A stretch of DNA of 64,000 bases from Tretioscincus oriximinensis (GCA_022410635.1 JAJVDF010000162.1:1123034-1187033), one strand, 5' to 3'; counted from the stretch's first letter, positions 26,259-39,320 are shown. Notes: a model not told the origin generated them from the letters alone. Translations and numbers: made by a program.

Positions 26259-27059
26259 AACAGAAGTGATTTGTCATTGTCTACTTCTGAGGAGAAGTTG
26301 AGGACTGAACCAACAATCTCCTCTTTTCCAGGCACTTTGCTTTCCCAATGAGATATAGCCACTACCTTCNAGGGAATTTATAACCAATCACATGGTTCTG
26401 GTAGAGAGTTTGATCAAATGCTTAAGATAGATAGAACTTAAGGTGAAGCTGGAGACATGGCAGGGAGGAGCTGCTAAAAGCAGCATGTAATAGTATATGG
26501 AGAATGACATATGTATAAGTATATGGAGTTGCATGTCCACCATACTTTGATGGGCCTGAGAATCGTTTTTGTTACTTCCTGTTCATTTGCTGGGCAAGCA
26601 CCTCCTTTGGTGTTTCTGTAACATGGGACATGGGAGCCCCAGGAGCCAGACAGTGGCAACAGCAGAAGGCACCTGACCTGGATGAGACTGGAGAGCATTA
26701 TGTCCAGCTTCATCTTACCTGGGACAGCATTTATGAGAAGCAACTTCCTTCTCAAGCATGGAGAAAATCAAATGCATGGGGAAATTACCCTTCATGGCCA
26801 CTAGTAGCCATACAGAAAGGTCCCTTGATTTTCAGTATCTATGCTAGTCTATGGAAGCTAAACAGCACTCACAAACGTCCTCCATTTGTGCCACTTCCTA
26901 CTCATTTTATGATCCTGATTTTAATGCTACAGAACTATGAACAGACTTCTGCTGTGGAAGGACATTCTCCTACTACAATAGCAACAGGGAACAGCACTGA
27001 GGGCAACTGTCTATTGTTACCTGATATATAGAGAAAACAAGCACAGAACTGTTGGATTA

Positions 27060-27197
<138 letters not shown>

Positions 27198-28186
27198 TTA
27201 GGAGGAGGAAAAATGAGAGAAGTTAGAATAGGATAGAAGCATGGCAAACAGCTAACACAGAAACCAGTCTTTTTCACAGGAAGGAAGGCAGGAAGGAAGG
27301 GCAAAGAGGATTGGAGGTAGAGAGAAAGAAAGAAAAAAATATAAACAACTTAGAAACAGAAGGGATTAAAGATAAAAAAGGTCTTTAATGGAGGCCTACC
27401 ACAGCATGTGGATGGAAAAGTCCCTATTCTAAGAACTATCCCAGAATAAGAGCCTGCTACTTCATGATTGTGCTGCTGCTATAACATTCAGCGTGGCCAT
27501 CCTGCATATATGATATTGCTCTTGCTGGGAGATCACAATTTTTCTCCAATTCCCTTGAAGCTGGTTGAGTTTGGCCTCTGGATTTTCTCTGCACAAATAC
27601 AGTAACCCTTCCTACGTTGGTTGGTTGGTTTCATTTATTTATAAAGCACTATCTGTGCACATCATCCTACATCTTGTTCTTAGACAATATGGAAGAAGAC
27701 CCACCAAAACCAGCATTTGTAAGTACCAGTTACAATGGCTGGCATGAGGAAAACAGACAAATGAAAGTTGCATTGCAAATAAAGACTTTGCTCCATACAA
27801 CTGGCCAGCAATAAAAACAAGGGGAGAACATCTAGTCAAAGGGAAAAGAAACATTTCCAAACATTACGTAGGGGCCAGAATGTTCCATTAGATCCAGTTG
27901 TGGATGCTTGAATGAAGTAGCATCTAAACCAAGACTGTCTACATATGGTCCCCCAATTCTTGCTGAACTAAAACTATAACACCCAAGGATTCTCACAGCA
28001 CAGAATGTTGTATTTCAGGAACATCAAAAAGGCCACAGAATTTCCTCTAATCTAACATTCCATCTCATCCAGTGGCCAACCAATTGCAACTAGACCAAAA
28101 GTAGCATGTATGTGCATGGTTTCAGCACTGCTTCTGATGTTATTTTATAGCCTGCAGCAAGAGCTAGACCATTAAAATGAGCACAT

Positions 28187-28357
28187 AACCTTCTCTTCAC
28201 AACAAACAATTTGTGAAGTAGGAGGGGCTGAGAGACCTCCAGTGAACTGGGACTAGCCCAAGGCCACCCAGCTGGTTTTTGTGGAGGAGTGCAGAATTGA
28301 ACAGGGAGACTTCCAGACAACAATCTGATACTCTAACCACAACACCAGAGTGGCTTT
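28187..28357 (-). repeat. tRNA-derived SINE
   Basis: This is a minus-strand copy with the complete body (GAGGGGCTGAGAGACCTCCA, CAAGGCCACCCAGCTGG) and a worn tRNA-like head near 28357. Confidence 0.75.
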
Positions 28358-29139
28358 CAATCTGTAACCTTATATTTCAGAGGTATGGCATAGCAACCAT
28401 TCGATCATTGCAATTGCTTTTTTTTTTTTGCCCATTTTTACCCATAATAGATTTATAGGTGAGCACTTGAAATTAGTTTTATTGCAACATCATAAGCTGC
28501 ATTCATGTCTGGCAAAAGCAAAAAGCATCTCAAATGTGTGCTTATACTTTTCTTATATTGCATGAGAACAAAACCTGCCAACACTTTAAATTAAAATTCA
28601 CAATAAAATTTTCCACCTCGAGTATGCACTTTCTTGAATTCTTCTGCTCACATTTCTAAGAATGTGTTCTGATTTATTCGGCCTGGATTGTTACGCTGTA
28701 GTACATATCTTGTGACATTTTAATATTCCATTTCCATGCCAATTTGTTGGCAAGAAGCATGCTTTACAAGATAAAAAATGATGAGGCACACAGGCAATAA
28801 CCACCAGAACAAAATGACAGGACATGCAACCCTGCACAACCGTGAATTGCTCTCCCATCAAATCCATTGACTTATTCTGGAATAGACAATTTGTGGTGGT
28901 TGTTCCAGCACATGAAATATATTACCAATTTCTTGCTGCCTTACAGGAAAGGGAAGACAGTTGGTGCATTACTGGGAAACAGACAGGTTATTAAGGCAAG
29001 TTCAGTAAGGGTTGTACCATGCCCCAAAGCGACACCACACATAGAAACACAGTACACACTCCCACAAATGCGTACGTGCACACACGACAGAAGGTTAATA
29101 TCACTTTTGCATCAAGCAGTTTCAAAAGGTTAAGAGGAT

Positions 29140-29260
29140 TAAAGAGCAAGGAAAAGAAGGGGATTGGAGAGCAAGGAAAAGAAAAACGGAGAAAGGAAGA
29201 GGAGCAAGTTGACAAAATAAAGAAGGAAAGGAAAAAGGTTTGTGAAGAAAGAAGATATTA
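29140..29260. repeat. Purine-rich simple sequence
   Basis: This is a GGAAAAGAA-type run of about 120 bp with a short internal duplication (AGAGCAAGGAAAAGAA occurs twice). Confidence 0.8.
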
Positions 29261-30184
29261 GAGCTGGATGTTAAGTATTTTGACCCTGAAGCAAAACTGC
29301 CTTGGGGTTCTTCTGTATGTTGAGTAGGATTGGCCTTTTACCTATTTTAGAACCCCATCTATACCAAGGTTCCTGCTCTGGTCTTAGGGCCCTTTTATAC
29401 TTCGCAGAGGTAATAATCTAAGCAATTNGCAGGAACAGAGCAATCACCTTACTAATTGTTTTAATATTCCCCAAACACTCCAAAACCATTCTTAAACTTG
29501 CCTTGCGTTGACTGCTTCTAAGCAAATCATTCCTTTGCCCTAGAAATATTGCTACACATAACTGTAAATGCAAATACTGTATTTCAGTTCTTTTGTATTC
29601 TACATGATACATGACACATTTTCACCTAATCATAGTGAAGGAGGGAACAGCCAGGCATGTAGAACACAAAGGCTAGAGAATGCAATTTGTGCACTTCCTG
29701 GGCCAGGAACAGAATTGCTTCTTCCTGGGAAAAGGGAGGAAACATTCCCCCTTCAGCAGATGGAAATGGTTTCCAGAGACCATCCTCTGAAGATAGGTGT
29801 GAAAAGGCTCTTCGATCTGAATAATGAAAGGATCCAGAGACTTCCCTCCTGCATGCTAATGGGTAATACAGGAGTTCTCACCCATGGATACTGTGCTTCA
29901 TCTGCACCAGATAAAGTGAATTCAGATCTTAAGCACCTGTACCTTGATCTATATCACCACTAGGGCTCAATAGTGATGTCAACTATATACAAGAAGATGA
30001 AACTCCAACTCGTGGAGGTATACAAAAGACTACGCTGTGTGTTTCTAGTCATGTGATTACCACCACATTGCCCAAATTGGACCCAAATTGCCCAAACAAA
30101 TTCTCCAATTTGTGTATCCTTCCAGAAAATCTTGAGGAAATTCCTCAGACCGAGTCCAGTGTCTTATGTCACTTCAGATTATTT

Positions 30185-30525
30185 ATTTTAGAGAAATAGC
30201 CGTGTTAGTCTAGCAGAAAGTCCAGCAAAGGAGCTAGCAGCACTTTGAGACTAACTTGAGAAAAGTGGTTGGCATAAGCTTTCGTAGACAAGTCTACTTC
30301 AGATGCTGAGGGACTAATGCCAGGGTCAGGCATTTATAGGAAAATGTGTATGGGAGAAGACANAGCATGCTGCATGTGCTTTGTCTTCTCCCATACACAT
30401 TTTCCTATAAATGCCTGACCCTGNCATTAGTCTCTCAGCATCTGAAGAAGTAGACCTGTCTACAAAAGCTTATGCCAACCACTTTTCTCAAGTTAGTCTC
30501 AAAGTGCTGCTAGCTCCTTTGCCAG
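30185..30525. mobile_element. Foldback element, second copy
   Basis: It has the same arms as 24402-24920 but with almost no spacer. GAAAATGTGTATGGGAGAAG is followed within about 35 bp by its inverse CTTCTCCCATACACATTTTC, so nearly the whole element is one hairpin. Single unresolved bases near the centre (30363, 30424) may reflect that structure. Confidence 0.85.
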
Positions 30526-30950
30526 ATTATTTATGGGAGNGTTGGAAACTTCCCCTTGATCAATGGCCAATAGCCAGCAGTGCCATATCTTCAATCCATG
30601 CANACCACCCCCAACCTGCCCTTTGTAGTTTCCCTGCAAAAGATCTCAGCAGGGAAAGGTGGATCTCAACTTGAACTCCACTTTCTGATCACAGGTGGGC
30701 TTTCTTCTTTATTTTCAAAACGTTGATATTATGGCGTTCCGTCTTTGCACAATTTCAGCCTTGGAAATAAAGCCCTGGGGCAGCATAACAGCTATTAAAA
30801 AACATGCCANATCCAAGCCTTACTAGGTAGGGGTTTCTGGTTTTTACTTTCCCTTTACCAGAAGTTGCTGGGGATTTATTTTTTAGTTGGCAAGAATGAT
30901 ACATATGCTGAAATTCTGTCCTTGCTATGTAATCCCTAGATCAGAGTGTC

Positions 30951-31091
30951 AAACTGGTGACCCTCCAGACATTCCTTAACCACAACTCNCAACATTCCAT
31001 TCCACTCCCAGTACTGTCACTGCTAAAGCAAATGGAATGTTGGGATTTGTGGTTCAGGAATGTCTGGAGGGCCACCAGTGTGACATCTCTG
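30951..31091. mobile_element. hAT-like palindromic MITE
   Basis: CAGAGTGTCAAACTGGTGAC and CCTCCAGACATTCCT at the left are answered by AGGAATGTCTGGAGGGCCAC and CAGTGTGACATCTCTG at the right; the inner arms CAACATTCCATT/AATGGAATGTTG continue the stem. It is about 140 bp and noncoding. Confidence 0.75.
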
Positions 31092-31432
31092 CCCTAGATG
31101 GTGTTGTTGTTATGTTGGTGTTGGATACCTCCAAATCATAAACAACTCCTGGTTGACCGCCTGAGCACTTGTATGTACTGTAGCAAAAATACAGAAGTGG
31201 TTTACTTTCAGGGAACTGAACTGGCAACCCTGTGTTCTTCAAGCGATTGTGATGACACTGAGCAATGCCCAGTCCCTACAAGGTGGTCATGTTGATATAA
31301 TTACCCCCAAGAACCTTCAGTCCCACCATGGAACTTGTAAAACAGTTTGGCAATCCACAAGTTATGGGTGATGAAGCCGAAGTGTCTACATTCCAAAGCG
31401 CCTGCAGAATTCTTTTTGTGTCCACTGGAATA

Positions 31433-31969
31433 GGGTTGCCATATTTTGGCAGCCCAAAACCGGGACGGGGTGGGGTGGGGGTGCGTGCGCACGCGTGTAC
31501 ACACACGGACGCTTATAGTGAGACAGGCAGCCTGTCTCACCACAAGCTTCCGTGTGCTAGCTGCTCCTCAGCTGGAGGCGGGGTTTTGCGCCTGCTGTCA
31601 GGCAAAGCACGCCAACTCACCTCCAGCAGAGCAAAAACGCTTGGGTTTATGACAGGAGAACAGAGCTGTCCTTCTGTCACAAACCCAGGCNTTTTTGCTC
31701 TGCTGGAGGCGAGTTGGCGCGCTTTGCCACCAGCATAGCAGCAGCTACGGCACGNTCCGAGGTTCCTTCCAGGACCCNGGAAAGCATTGCTCGGGCTGCA
31801 GCCGTCAGCTCTGACGGCTCCTTTTCCTTTAAAATCCTGCATTTTTACATTCCCTGATGCAGCATCAGGGAATGTAAAAATCCNGGATTTTATCTTAAAA
31901 CCCAGAGGGGACTATATTTTAGTCCCCCAAACCANGATTGTCCNGCCTTCCAGGGACNTATGGCAACCC
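31433..31969. mobile_element. Palindromic transposon with three nested hairpins
   Basis: The outer ends are TAGGGTTGCCATATTTTGGC and TATGGCAACCCTA. Inside are two further inverted pairs: CTCCAGCAGAGCAAAAACGC with its inverse (about 31618-31720), and a perfect palindrome at 31841-31881. It is GC-richer than its surroundings and noncoding. The hAT superfamily is suggested by the ends but not proven. Confidence 0.7.
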
Positions 31970-33149
31970 TACACTGGAAGGCAGGTGAAAGTACTTTATG
32001 TTGCCCACAGTATGTTTCTGGCACCACTAAAATGAAGATACATCTCAGCTACCTTTCCGTGAGCAAAATCAATGTAGTTTCAGGGTAGGAAAAATGGTTC
32101 TTCATCAAGCACAATGAAGAGAAGCAGGTCAAAATTAGATGTGGAATGGGACAGCGATAGGTTNGGTGAAATAACACGTCACCTTGAAGGAGGATATAAC
32201 AGGCAGCAGATACCATCCTAGTTCCTCCTCATTTTAATTTCATTTCCACCCAAAACCAGCGAAGAAGTCAAAAGCCTGTAGCATCACCTTCTTCTCCATT
32301 ATTGTGGGTGGTATCTTCTATGANCCATGAAGGAAGGAACTGGAGCTAATGCTTCTTCTTTTCAATTATACACATACTCTGTGGGTTATAATTTCCTGCC
32401 CGTGAGGCAGCTCCTGTTAGTGGCTAACCTCCAGACCACAGGAAGAAAATGGATGATCTTAATTGGATCCCACAGTTCTCTTTTGCTGTCCGTGCTAGAT
32501 GGCAGGGAATATACTGGGACAAGCACGGAAACTCACCTGTCTTCACATTTGCTCTAAGGATAACGAGGACACTATTTCTGAGTATTTCAATGGCATAAAG
32601 TACCCTGAAGTACATGATCGCGCATGCTGTTTTTGGTATTGCGTATGGGCAGGGTAATTTTCTTCAAAACCCATAGCAAAAGCAAGCATCTAGACAGTAA
32701 ATCAAATAAATATTCCAGGATCATTCGGGAGCAGAACCGACTTTCACGCAACAGCAATATCATACAATTTCACCGTTATATCCCANTGTTGTGTTGGGAT
32801 TCCCATATAGACATGTGACAATCCCAACACAGTATGGGCCTTAGATTTCTATTCCACCCTATACCCAGAGGCCCTATCTTGGGTTGGAAAGGACATCAAA
32901 TAGTGAGAGTTGCTAGGTAAGTCTCTGGTATCNCCATTTAAAAGTACAATTTTTCACAGCTATCCAAATGTGCAAGCACTACTGACAACCACAAAGCAGA
33001 TAGCAGTTAGCTTAGTTAAAGATTTTACTCTCCTTTGTTACTAAATTCAGAGCAAAATGGGTCAAAATTTGAAGCTGATTCTGCACAGGTTAATACACCA
33101 GATCAGCAAGTGTANTAGAAGCCTCCTTTCCACATACTTGTGCAGTCTA

Positions 33150-33440
33150 AGGGTGACCCCATATTTTTGAGACACAGTGGTATAGCCCTGGTATTTCAGC
33201 AGACACACCGAGTTCGAAGCTCTGTGTCAGCTGTAGAGAGGTATGAGAGCTCTCTACTGGCCTCAGCTCTAGCCAACGCAGCAATTCGAAAGCAAGAAAT
33301 TGCGATTAGAAGAACAGGNACCATCTTAGTTTTGGTGGGGAAGGTAGAATGTTAGCCTTCAGGCGAAAACAAGCTTGTAAGCCGCTTTGAATCCCTTTGG
33401 GTAAGAAAAGAGGGGTATAATAACTCAGTTCTTCTTATTT
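33150..33440 (+). repeat. tRNA-derived SINE, divergent subfamily
   Basis: This plus-strand copy has an A-box-like CAGTGGTATAGCCCTGG, a B-box CGAGTTCGAAGC, and a 3' part TTGTAAGCCGCTTTGAATCC plus TATAATAACTCAGTTCTTCT. The 50185-50345 copy shares the GAGTTCGAAGC box and 3' end. Confidence 0.75.
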
Positions 33441-34283
33441 AGACTCCATCCATCGGATCACTCTGAGCAGGGGCTCCTTAGACTACCCAAATATGTGGAA
33501 CCGCTGAGTATGTCCACTGATCCGATCTACCAGCCAATGCAGAATTGTCCTGATTTGGCATGACAAAGCTGCAAAATGGCTGTTACGTGAAGAAGAGAAA
33601 CAGAGGCGAAGATTGTGGCAGAAAGGAACAAAGTTAGTACACAAGAAAATGCATAGAAGGCAAAAGGCAACAGTCAGGGTACTGCGTTACAGCCATCAAG
33701 TCATAAATATAAAGATAAAAACACACACTAGAAAGGAATGACACAAAGAAAGCAATGTGCCCAGTCATAAAGAAATTTGAGTCCCTGTTTGGGATATAAT
33801 TCAGAATAAGGCCCAGTGCCAAAATATCAAATTGATAGTTTTATGAATTTAGGGTACTTGAATGTTGATAGAGAAAATGAATACCATTCGCTTTCCATGC
33901 CCAACAGATTTTTTTCTTAATTTGAACCAATGATTTTGGGATGTAGGCTTACCAACATCCCAAAGTGAATTTAACAAATGGACTCAAGAACTCTATAAGT
34001 TATCTAATAATAAGGGAGATGGCACTTAAGCTAATAACAAGGTCGTATCTGACCCCAGTACGATGCCCATATGATGGGAATACCCTTGCAATGTTGGCAT
34101 GGGTGTGGGAATAGGGGAATCCATACACACATGAGGCAAGGGTGTCTATTAATACAAATATATTGGAGACTGGTGATAGGGGAATTAAGGGATATAGTTA
34201 ATGTTAATATTCAAGAAGAGGGAAAGATCTTAATAACAAGTCAAATTAACTTGCCCAATGTATCTAGTGAAATTATTCATATC

Positions 34284-34440
34284 CAGGTGAAACCTCTTTA
34301 TAAAGAACCCTGATATAACAAAATTTGTGGTATAACAAACAAATTTGGAAATCCTGGCAAAATGCGATTATAACAAAATTTCATTATAACAAACAAATTT
34401 ACCTGAACCCTTGGTGTTCGTTATAATGGGGTTTCACGTG
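34284..34440. mobile_element. Short Tigger-like MITE
   Basis: The left end is CAGGTGAAACCTCTTTATAA, the right end GTTATAATGGGGTTTCACGTG. At 157 bp it is a compact deletion derivative of the family at 4624 and 41569. TA follows the right end; the left flank is TC, presumably mutated. Confidence 0.7.
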
Positions 34441-35058
34441 TAGTAAAAATGAGAGTTCAGGCAGTAATTGTAAAAGGTGAATATTACACAATGATCACTG
34501 GATAATTTGTATGAATATATGGGGAACTTTATGGAGCACAAATTAATAAGAGAGAGGAGATTAACTGCTATAGGAATATTAAGTGAACCTGGCTTAAGAA
34601 ATGGAAGGAATTTAAGATCATACAAGACTATGACTAACGCCCATGGTCCATATGATTCTTGATCAATTCAATATTTATGTCAGCGGGAGGAGAAAGGGTT
34701 CGGTTGTTGCGTTTGGGGCTGTAAGTTAAGAAAATGTATTTTGTGTATAATGGAATATGTTATAATATATAATTTTAAAAATTTNAAAAAATGGAACCAA
34801 CGATTTCTGACCCCATTTGGCATCCATTACCTGTGTAAAACAAGTCAGAAATATTGATAAAATGCACGGATTTATTATTTAATGTAGTCGACATCTCAAC
34901 TCAGTGCTTGGCCATNTGGCTTAGGTTTTTTAGCTGATCTTTGTCGATTTTTCTTTTTCCACTCTGATGAAGCTTAGAAGGTTCCATTCCCAAACCAAAA
35001 CAAGAAACAAAAACACAGAGCAACATCACACAAATTTGAACTCACATGCACTTCATAC

Positions 35059-35088
35059 CTGGAAGCCCCATAGGTTTGCGTTTGGGAG
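35059..35088 (-). CDS. KCNQ2: KCNQ2 exon 9: 30-nt cassette exon SSQTQTYGAS
   Basis: This 30-nt cassette exon begins and ends in phase 2. Joined to the AG of exon 8 it encodes SSQTQTYGAS, the same ten residues used by the longer Kv7.2 isoforms in mammals. The acceptor is CCCAAAAG| after a pyrimidine-rich stretch, and the donor TCCAG|GTATGAAG. Leaving it out gives ...VPMYRLIPPL..., the known short form. It lies between helix A and the variable linker before helix B. Its conservation over 30 nt, with both splice sites intact, argues that it is real even though it is too short to stand out as an open frame. Confidence 0.93.
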
Positions 35089-35949
35089 CTTTTGGGTTCA
35101 AGAGTTTTTCAGAAAGCAAAGGAAAAGGTGGGGGAAGTAAAAGGGAGAGAAATTAAAAAGGGTGAGGGGGGCAAAATTATTTAAAAGGAAGGTAGGAAGA
35201 AAAGAAAGAGAACGAAGAGAATTAGCATACGAGCTAAGTATAAATCCGTCATACAGGTAAACTCTGAAATGAGCTAGACCCTCGGAAACCAAATCTGGCA
35301 ATAGGTGTATTTATATTATTCAAATAATAGACGAATATTCAACCACGGATGTGGATTCTGTGTGAAGATAAAGATTCATAAACCAAACCAGAGTATATTA
35401 TTAACATTATACAATCCAAATATGTGTATCCAGACATTGATTACTTTATTCCACAATACTTAAGATACTTTCGGGCAAAGTACTCTTTGTTTTATTTCAG
35501 AATAGGCAAATATTTTGCAACTTCCTGTAAGCAGAAAAAATGTTTCCTGTGGGCGGGACTGGGCGCAGATTGGCTAAAGAGGCCTCCTCCCTCCCAGGCC
35601 AAGCTGCAGTGCAGGGTGGGAGCCGTAGTCTGCAGGGCAGCCCCCCAACCAGCATAACAATAACACTNTTTCACTTTTTTCACCTTCAAGCTGCTGCAGC
35701 TGCTACTGTCAGCTTCGCGAAACTGCTAGGCATCCAAGCTTTTATAATAAGCTCTTGCCATCATGAAAAAAACAGCACAGAAAAGCAGGCAGAAGCACAA
35801 CTTGGGACCATAAAAAAGGAATACAAAATTCTGTCAAGAAGTAAGCTGGCAATTTGTTAATGTTTACGTCTGTTGCCCCATCTATAGAGAAATAAGCATG
35901 TGATATCTGAACGCAACCTTAGTAAGAAACATTTGTGCAAGTATTAATA

Positions 35950-36500
35950 CACTAGTGGGATTAGCCCAAGCCCACTACCAGAAATAAGCTCGGTTCTAGC
36001 ATCCATTTCCCCAGACCAGGCATGACTCATGGTGCCCACCCACAGCTGCTCCTACCTTTCTCGGCACTCTAGCTATTATTCCCCCTTGCCTATATCCACT
36101 CTCTCCCTTCTTGCACCCTCCGATCCCCCTTTCACTTGCTGCTTATTTGTTTCATTCCTTCTTTTTTCAGTTTTTCTTTCCTTGTTTTTCTCCTTTATCT
36201 TCCTTCCCTTCCACCTTTCATCCATTCCTTCCTTTTCCCTCCCTCCAGGACTAGTCCCAGTACTGAACCCTGGGGTATTCCTCTTCTTACATCTTTCCAC
36301 CCAGAGAAATGTCCATTTATTACTTCCCCATTTTCTGCCTTTTATCCAGTTTCTCACCCAGGAGTTTGGCCTTTGGAGGTTGCCAAAGTTCTGAGCCCTG
36401 TCAATGGCCTCTGGAGGCTGCCAAAGATCCAAGTCCTGTCATTGGTCATTATACCTCGGAATGTTGAACTCTCCCACATGCCCTTTATTATATGTACAGA
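35950..36500 (-). repeat. CR1-type RT fragment within a larger repeat
   Basis: Minus-strand sequence at 36245-36350 resembles the RT palm segment seen at 985-1090 (AATACCCCAGGGTTCAGTAC, giving IPQGSVL-like residues). The flanking sequence down to 35950 and up to 36500 matches the repeat at 11960-12380. Frames are broken by stops. Confidence 0.6.
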
Positions 36501-37428
36501 TTATTTGGGTCTATACATTGGACAGCTTATGATATTTTATATTGTATTATGTTTCTGTACTACATATTTATTACATATTATTTGGTTCTCTACCNCCCTT
36601 TGCTGGGAAGCTTGCTATAAATAAACTTCTTCCTCCTCCTCCTCTCTTCCTCTTTCATCAGCATCATTATTATCCTGGCCCTTCCTTTGGAAACCTTGCT
36701 GCTGCTTTTGCCATCACTGGTTCCAATTTTGCATCAGATCAGACACCTGGAGATTTGCTATGTCTGTAGCAGGTGAGAGCAGTGGCTGACTCAGCAGCAT
36801 TACAGAAGCTGACCCAATGAAGAATCAAAGGGTTGTGTGGAAAAGACAAGCAGGCAAACCTCACTAGCACTTTTCTCTCCTCCTGCCTGTGACAGATGGG
36901 CATCAAAGTTGTTGGCAGAAGTCAGATCCAGATCAGGAAGGCCTTCCCACGCACAAACGCCTAGCAGAGTAACACTGACTTTGCCTGGCTTGCTTGCAAG
37001 TGTTCAGACTTGTAGAAATCTTTGGCACAAAAGAAAGAGAATCCATGGCAGGAAATATGGCATCAAGATTTGTTACGTCTCTTTCACAGTGCTTAAAAAA
37101 CAGTATCAGCAAGCAAAATAAAATAAAAATGTACCAATAAACTTTTTGCAATATTGCAAAATATTGCAATGATGAACCTGCAAGAGCTCCACCACTCAGA
37201 GTGAACGTTCAAAGGGCACACAAAGAAGCACACAAGGCCCCCATGAACAGCTACAGCACAACTATCAACTGCAGCTAATTAGGCATTTCTACATTTGACT
37301 TCCCTGCTTTGGAGTTGTCCAAGTGATTCTACTGGAGAATTCCCTTCTCTGGAGTGGTCTAAGGGGCCATCCAAATTCGGATGCGTGTTCTAGGATAGCA
37401 TCCAAGTCATCTCAAAGTTCATGCCACC

Positions 37429-37479
<51 letters not shown>
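37429..37479. repeat. AAT trinucleotide microsatellite
   Basis: This is a clean run of about 17 AAT units on the plus strand (ATT in the KCNQ2 transcript). It produces a poly-Asn open frame that is not a gene. Confidence 0.97.
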
Positions 37480-38110
37480 TAAACAAATTGTTCTTTAAAG
37501 AAGTTCTGAAAGTCAACCAAGGGAAAAAATTATCTCTTTAATTTAAGTTGCTACTCTTCATGTACCCCACAAAAATGCACCAATGATTCGGTGTGGTTCA
37601 TACTGTTTTCAGAGCACTGTCTGCAATTTTGCATGAGTGCATCAAGACTGGAAGAGAAGCTGCACCCCCTTGCCCCGCGGATGCATTGCAAATTGTGGAA
37701 ACCAAGGATGCGGAAACTGACGTGACTTGCTGTATTTAGCATACAGGGAAACCCTCCTTGCTGAGCTCAAAGTCACCATATTGTGAGATCTGCCTACAGC
37801 AAGATGACACAGCCTGCCTCTATTAAGGAGAACTCTGGGAGATTCCTCTTCCCCAGGCATCATCATAATGGAGATTCCCACGATTTCTTTCTTTGCTATC
37901 CATGCGGACATATTTTGCTGACCAAGGAACAGAACATAAGGGATAATGCTGACTTTACAATCAATAAAAACCACTCCGTTTAAAGGACCGGCTGTTTAAG
38001 CGACCCAGGTTTATTCCGGACTTGCTTTCAGTTGCGCTTGGTTAGGAATTCTGACCTCCGTTTGCAGTAGCTCCTAAGAAGAATGCGCTGATTTATTATT
38101 CAATCCTTTA

Positions 38111-38137
38111 AATATATATATATATATATATATATAC
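38111..38137. repeat. TA dinucleotide repeat
   Basis: This is a perfect TA run of about 27 bp. Confidence 0.9.
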
Positions 38138-38315
38138 TGGTTGCCATTAAAAAAATAAGCTTAAATCCTAGCAGTTTTCTTCCCTTGCATTTGGGTTGCC
38201 ATGTGCAGACTGCAGGCTTATGTTCTTCATTGTGGATCAGCCAAAGGAAGCCCCACACAACATTAGTATGGCCTGTCCACATAGGACAGAACTCAACCCA
38301 CATCAAGGGGGGCAG

Positions 38316-38465
38316 TTTGATGCAATGGTTAATGAGCCACTCACAGTTCTTTAGAACTCTCAGATCGACCTACGTCACAGGGTGTTTGTTGTGCAGAAAG
38401 CAACAAAAACTATGTGCATCGTCCTTTGGAGAAAGGGGTGATATAAATAAACACTTATAAATACA
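38316..38465 (+). repeat. tRNA-derived SINE with internal deletion
   Basis: The A-box-like start (TTGATGCAATGGTTAATGAG) passes directly into the body, so the B-box region is missing. The 3' subtype motif AACAAAAACTATGTGCATCG and an ATAAATA tail follow. Confidence 0.65.
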
Positions 38466-38769
38466 TAAATATCATTATCATTATTGTTATTGATCTGGAT
38501 CACCAGTTGACCTNATTGAGAAGATCTACTGGAAGACCAGCAAGCCCCAGCTCAGAACAGAGAAGTTCATAGGAGGGACACCTCCATTTTCTAAACTAAT
38601 TGGGGACTCATTTCAACAATGCAACAGAATTCTTCAAAGCCTTAAATGTTGCATAAGCTTCAGCTCTAGCACAGAAGCTAGTCTGACCCAAAACCATCAT
38701 ATGAACGACATTTCTCTTTGTCGCACTTTGGTGTAAGGCATATTACAATAATGTTATTGTTACAGTTAG

Positions 38770-38940
38770 AATATAAGAGAAGCCTGCTGAGTAGGGCCAG
38801 ACCCCACCTAGCACAGCATTCCGTCTCACACAATGGCCCACCAATGGCNCTTGAGATACCAATGGGTATCTCAAGCAAAAGAAGGCAAAACCCTCTCCAG
38901 TTTTTGACTCCACTTGTTCTGGACCACTGGGACTGACTTA
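38770..38940 (-). repeat. CR1-type LINE 3' end
   Basis: The minus-strand sequence GAATGCTGTGCTAGGTGGGG, with the TTCTTAT-like end and GCCATTGGTGGGCCA, is the 3' UTR shared with the CR1 copies at 53090 and 59786. Confidence 0.75.
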
Positions 38941-39240
38941 TCGAGACCCAGTGATCCAGATTGCAGTCTTTGAGTAAAGACGTTATTCGCTTTACACTAT
39001 GTGTTCTATATATTTCTTCAGAGCAATTTGTCATCTGACAGTTTAACATATTGAAGTGACTCAAAATATAAACACCAATCGCTTTAAAAATGTAGTAGGT
39101 GGTTTCAGCTCTCTTCGCAGAGTCACCCATTGATCTCTGAGATTGGATTCTAAAGGATGCAGGAGAAAAGGCATAACCTTGACATGTCATTCAGCACCAC
39201 AGATCCCACACCACCTGCGCAAACAAAGTTTGAATGCAGT

Positions 39241-39320
39241 TCATAAGAGCATAAGAGAAGCTCTGCTGGATTAGACCAAAACTCCTCTGGTCTAGTATCC
39301 TGCCTCACACAACCACCCAC
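39241..39320 (-). repeat. CR1-type LINE 3' end, short
   Basis: It begins CATAAGAGCATAAGAGAAGC and continues TGGATTAGACCAAAACTCC, the inverse of the common 3' UTR end. It is strongly 5'-truncated. Confidence 0.65.

Noticed and set aside
26690..26760. Possible extra exon with a perfect CAG|GTAAGA donor on the minus strand
   Set aside because: The length and phase do not fit between exon 10 and the next exon, there is no convincing acceptor, and the translation does not resemble Kv7.2.
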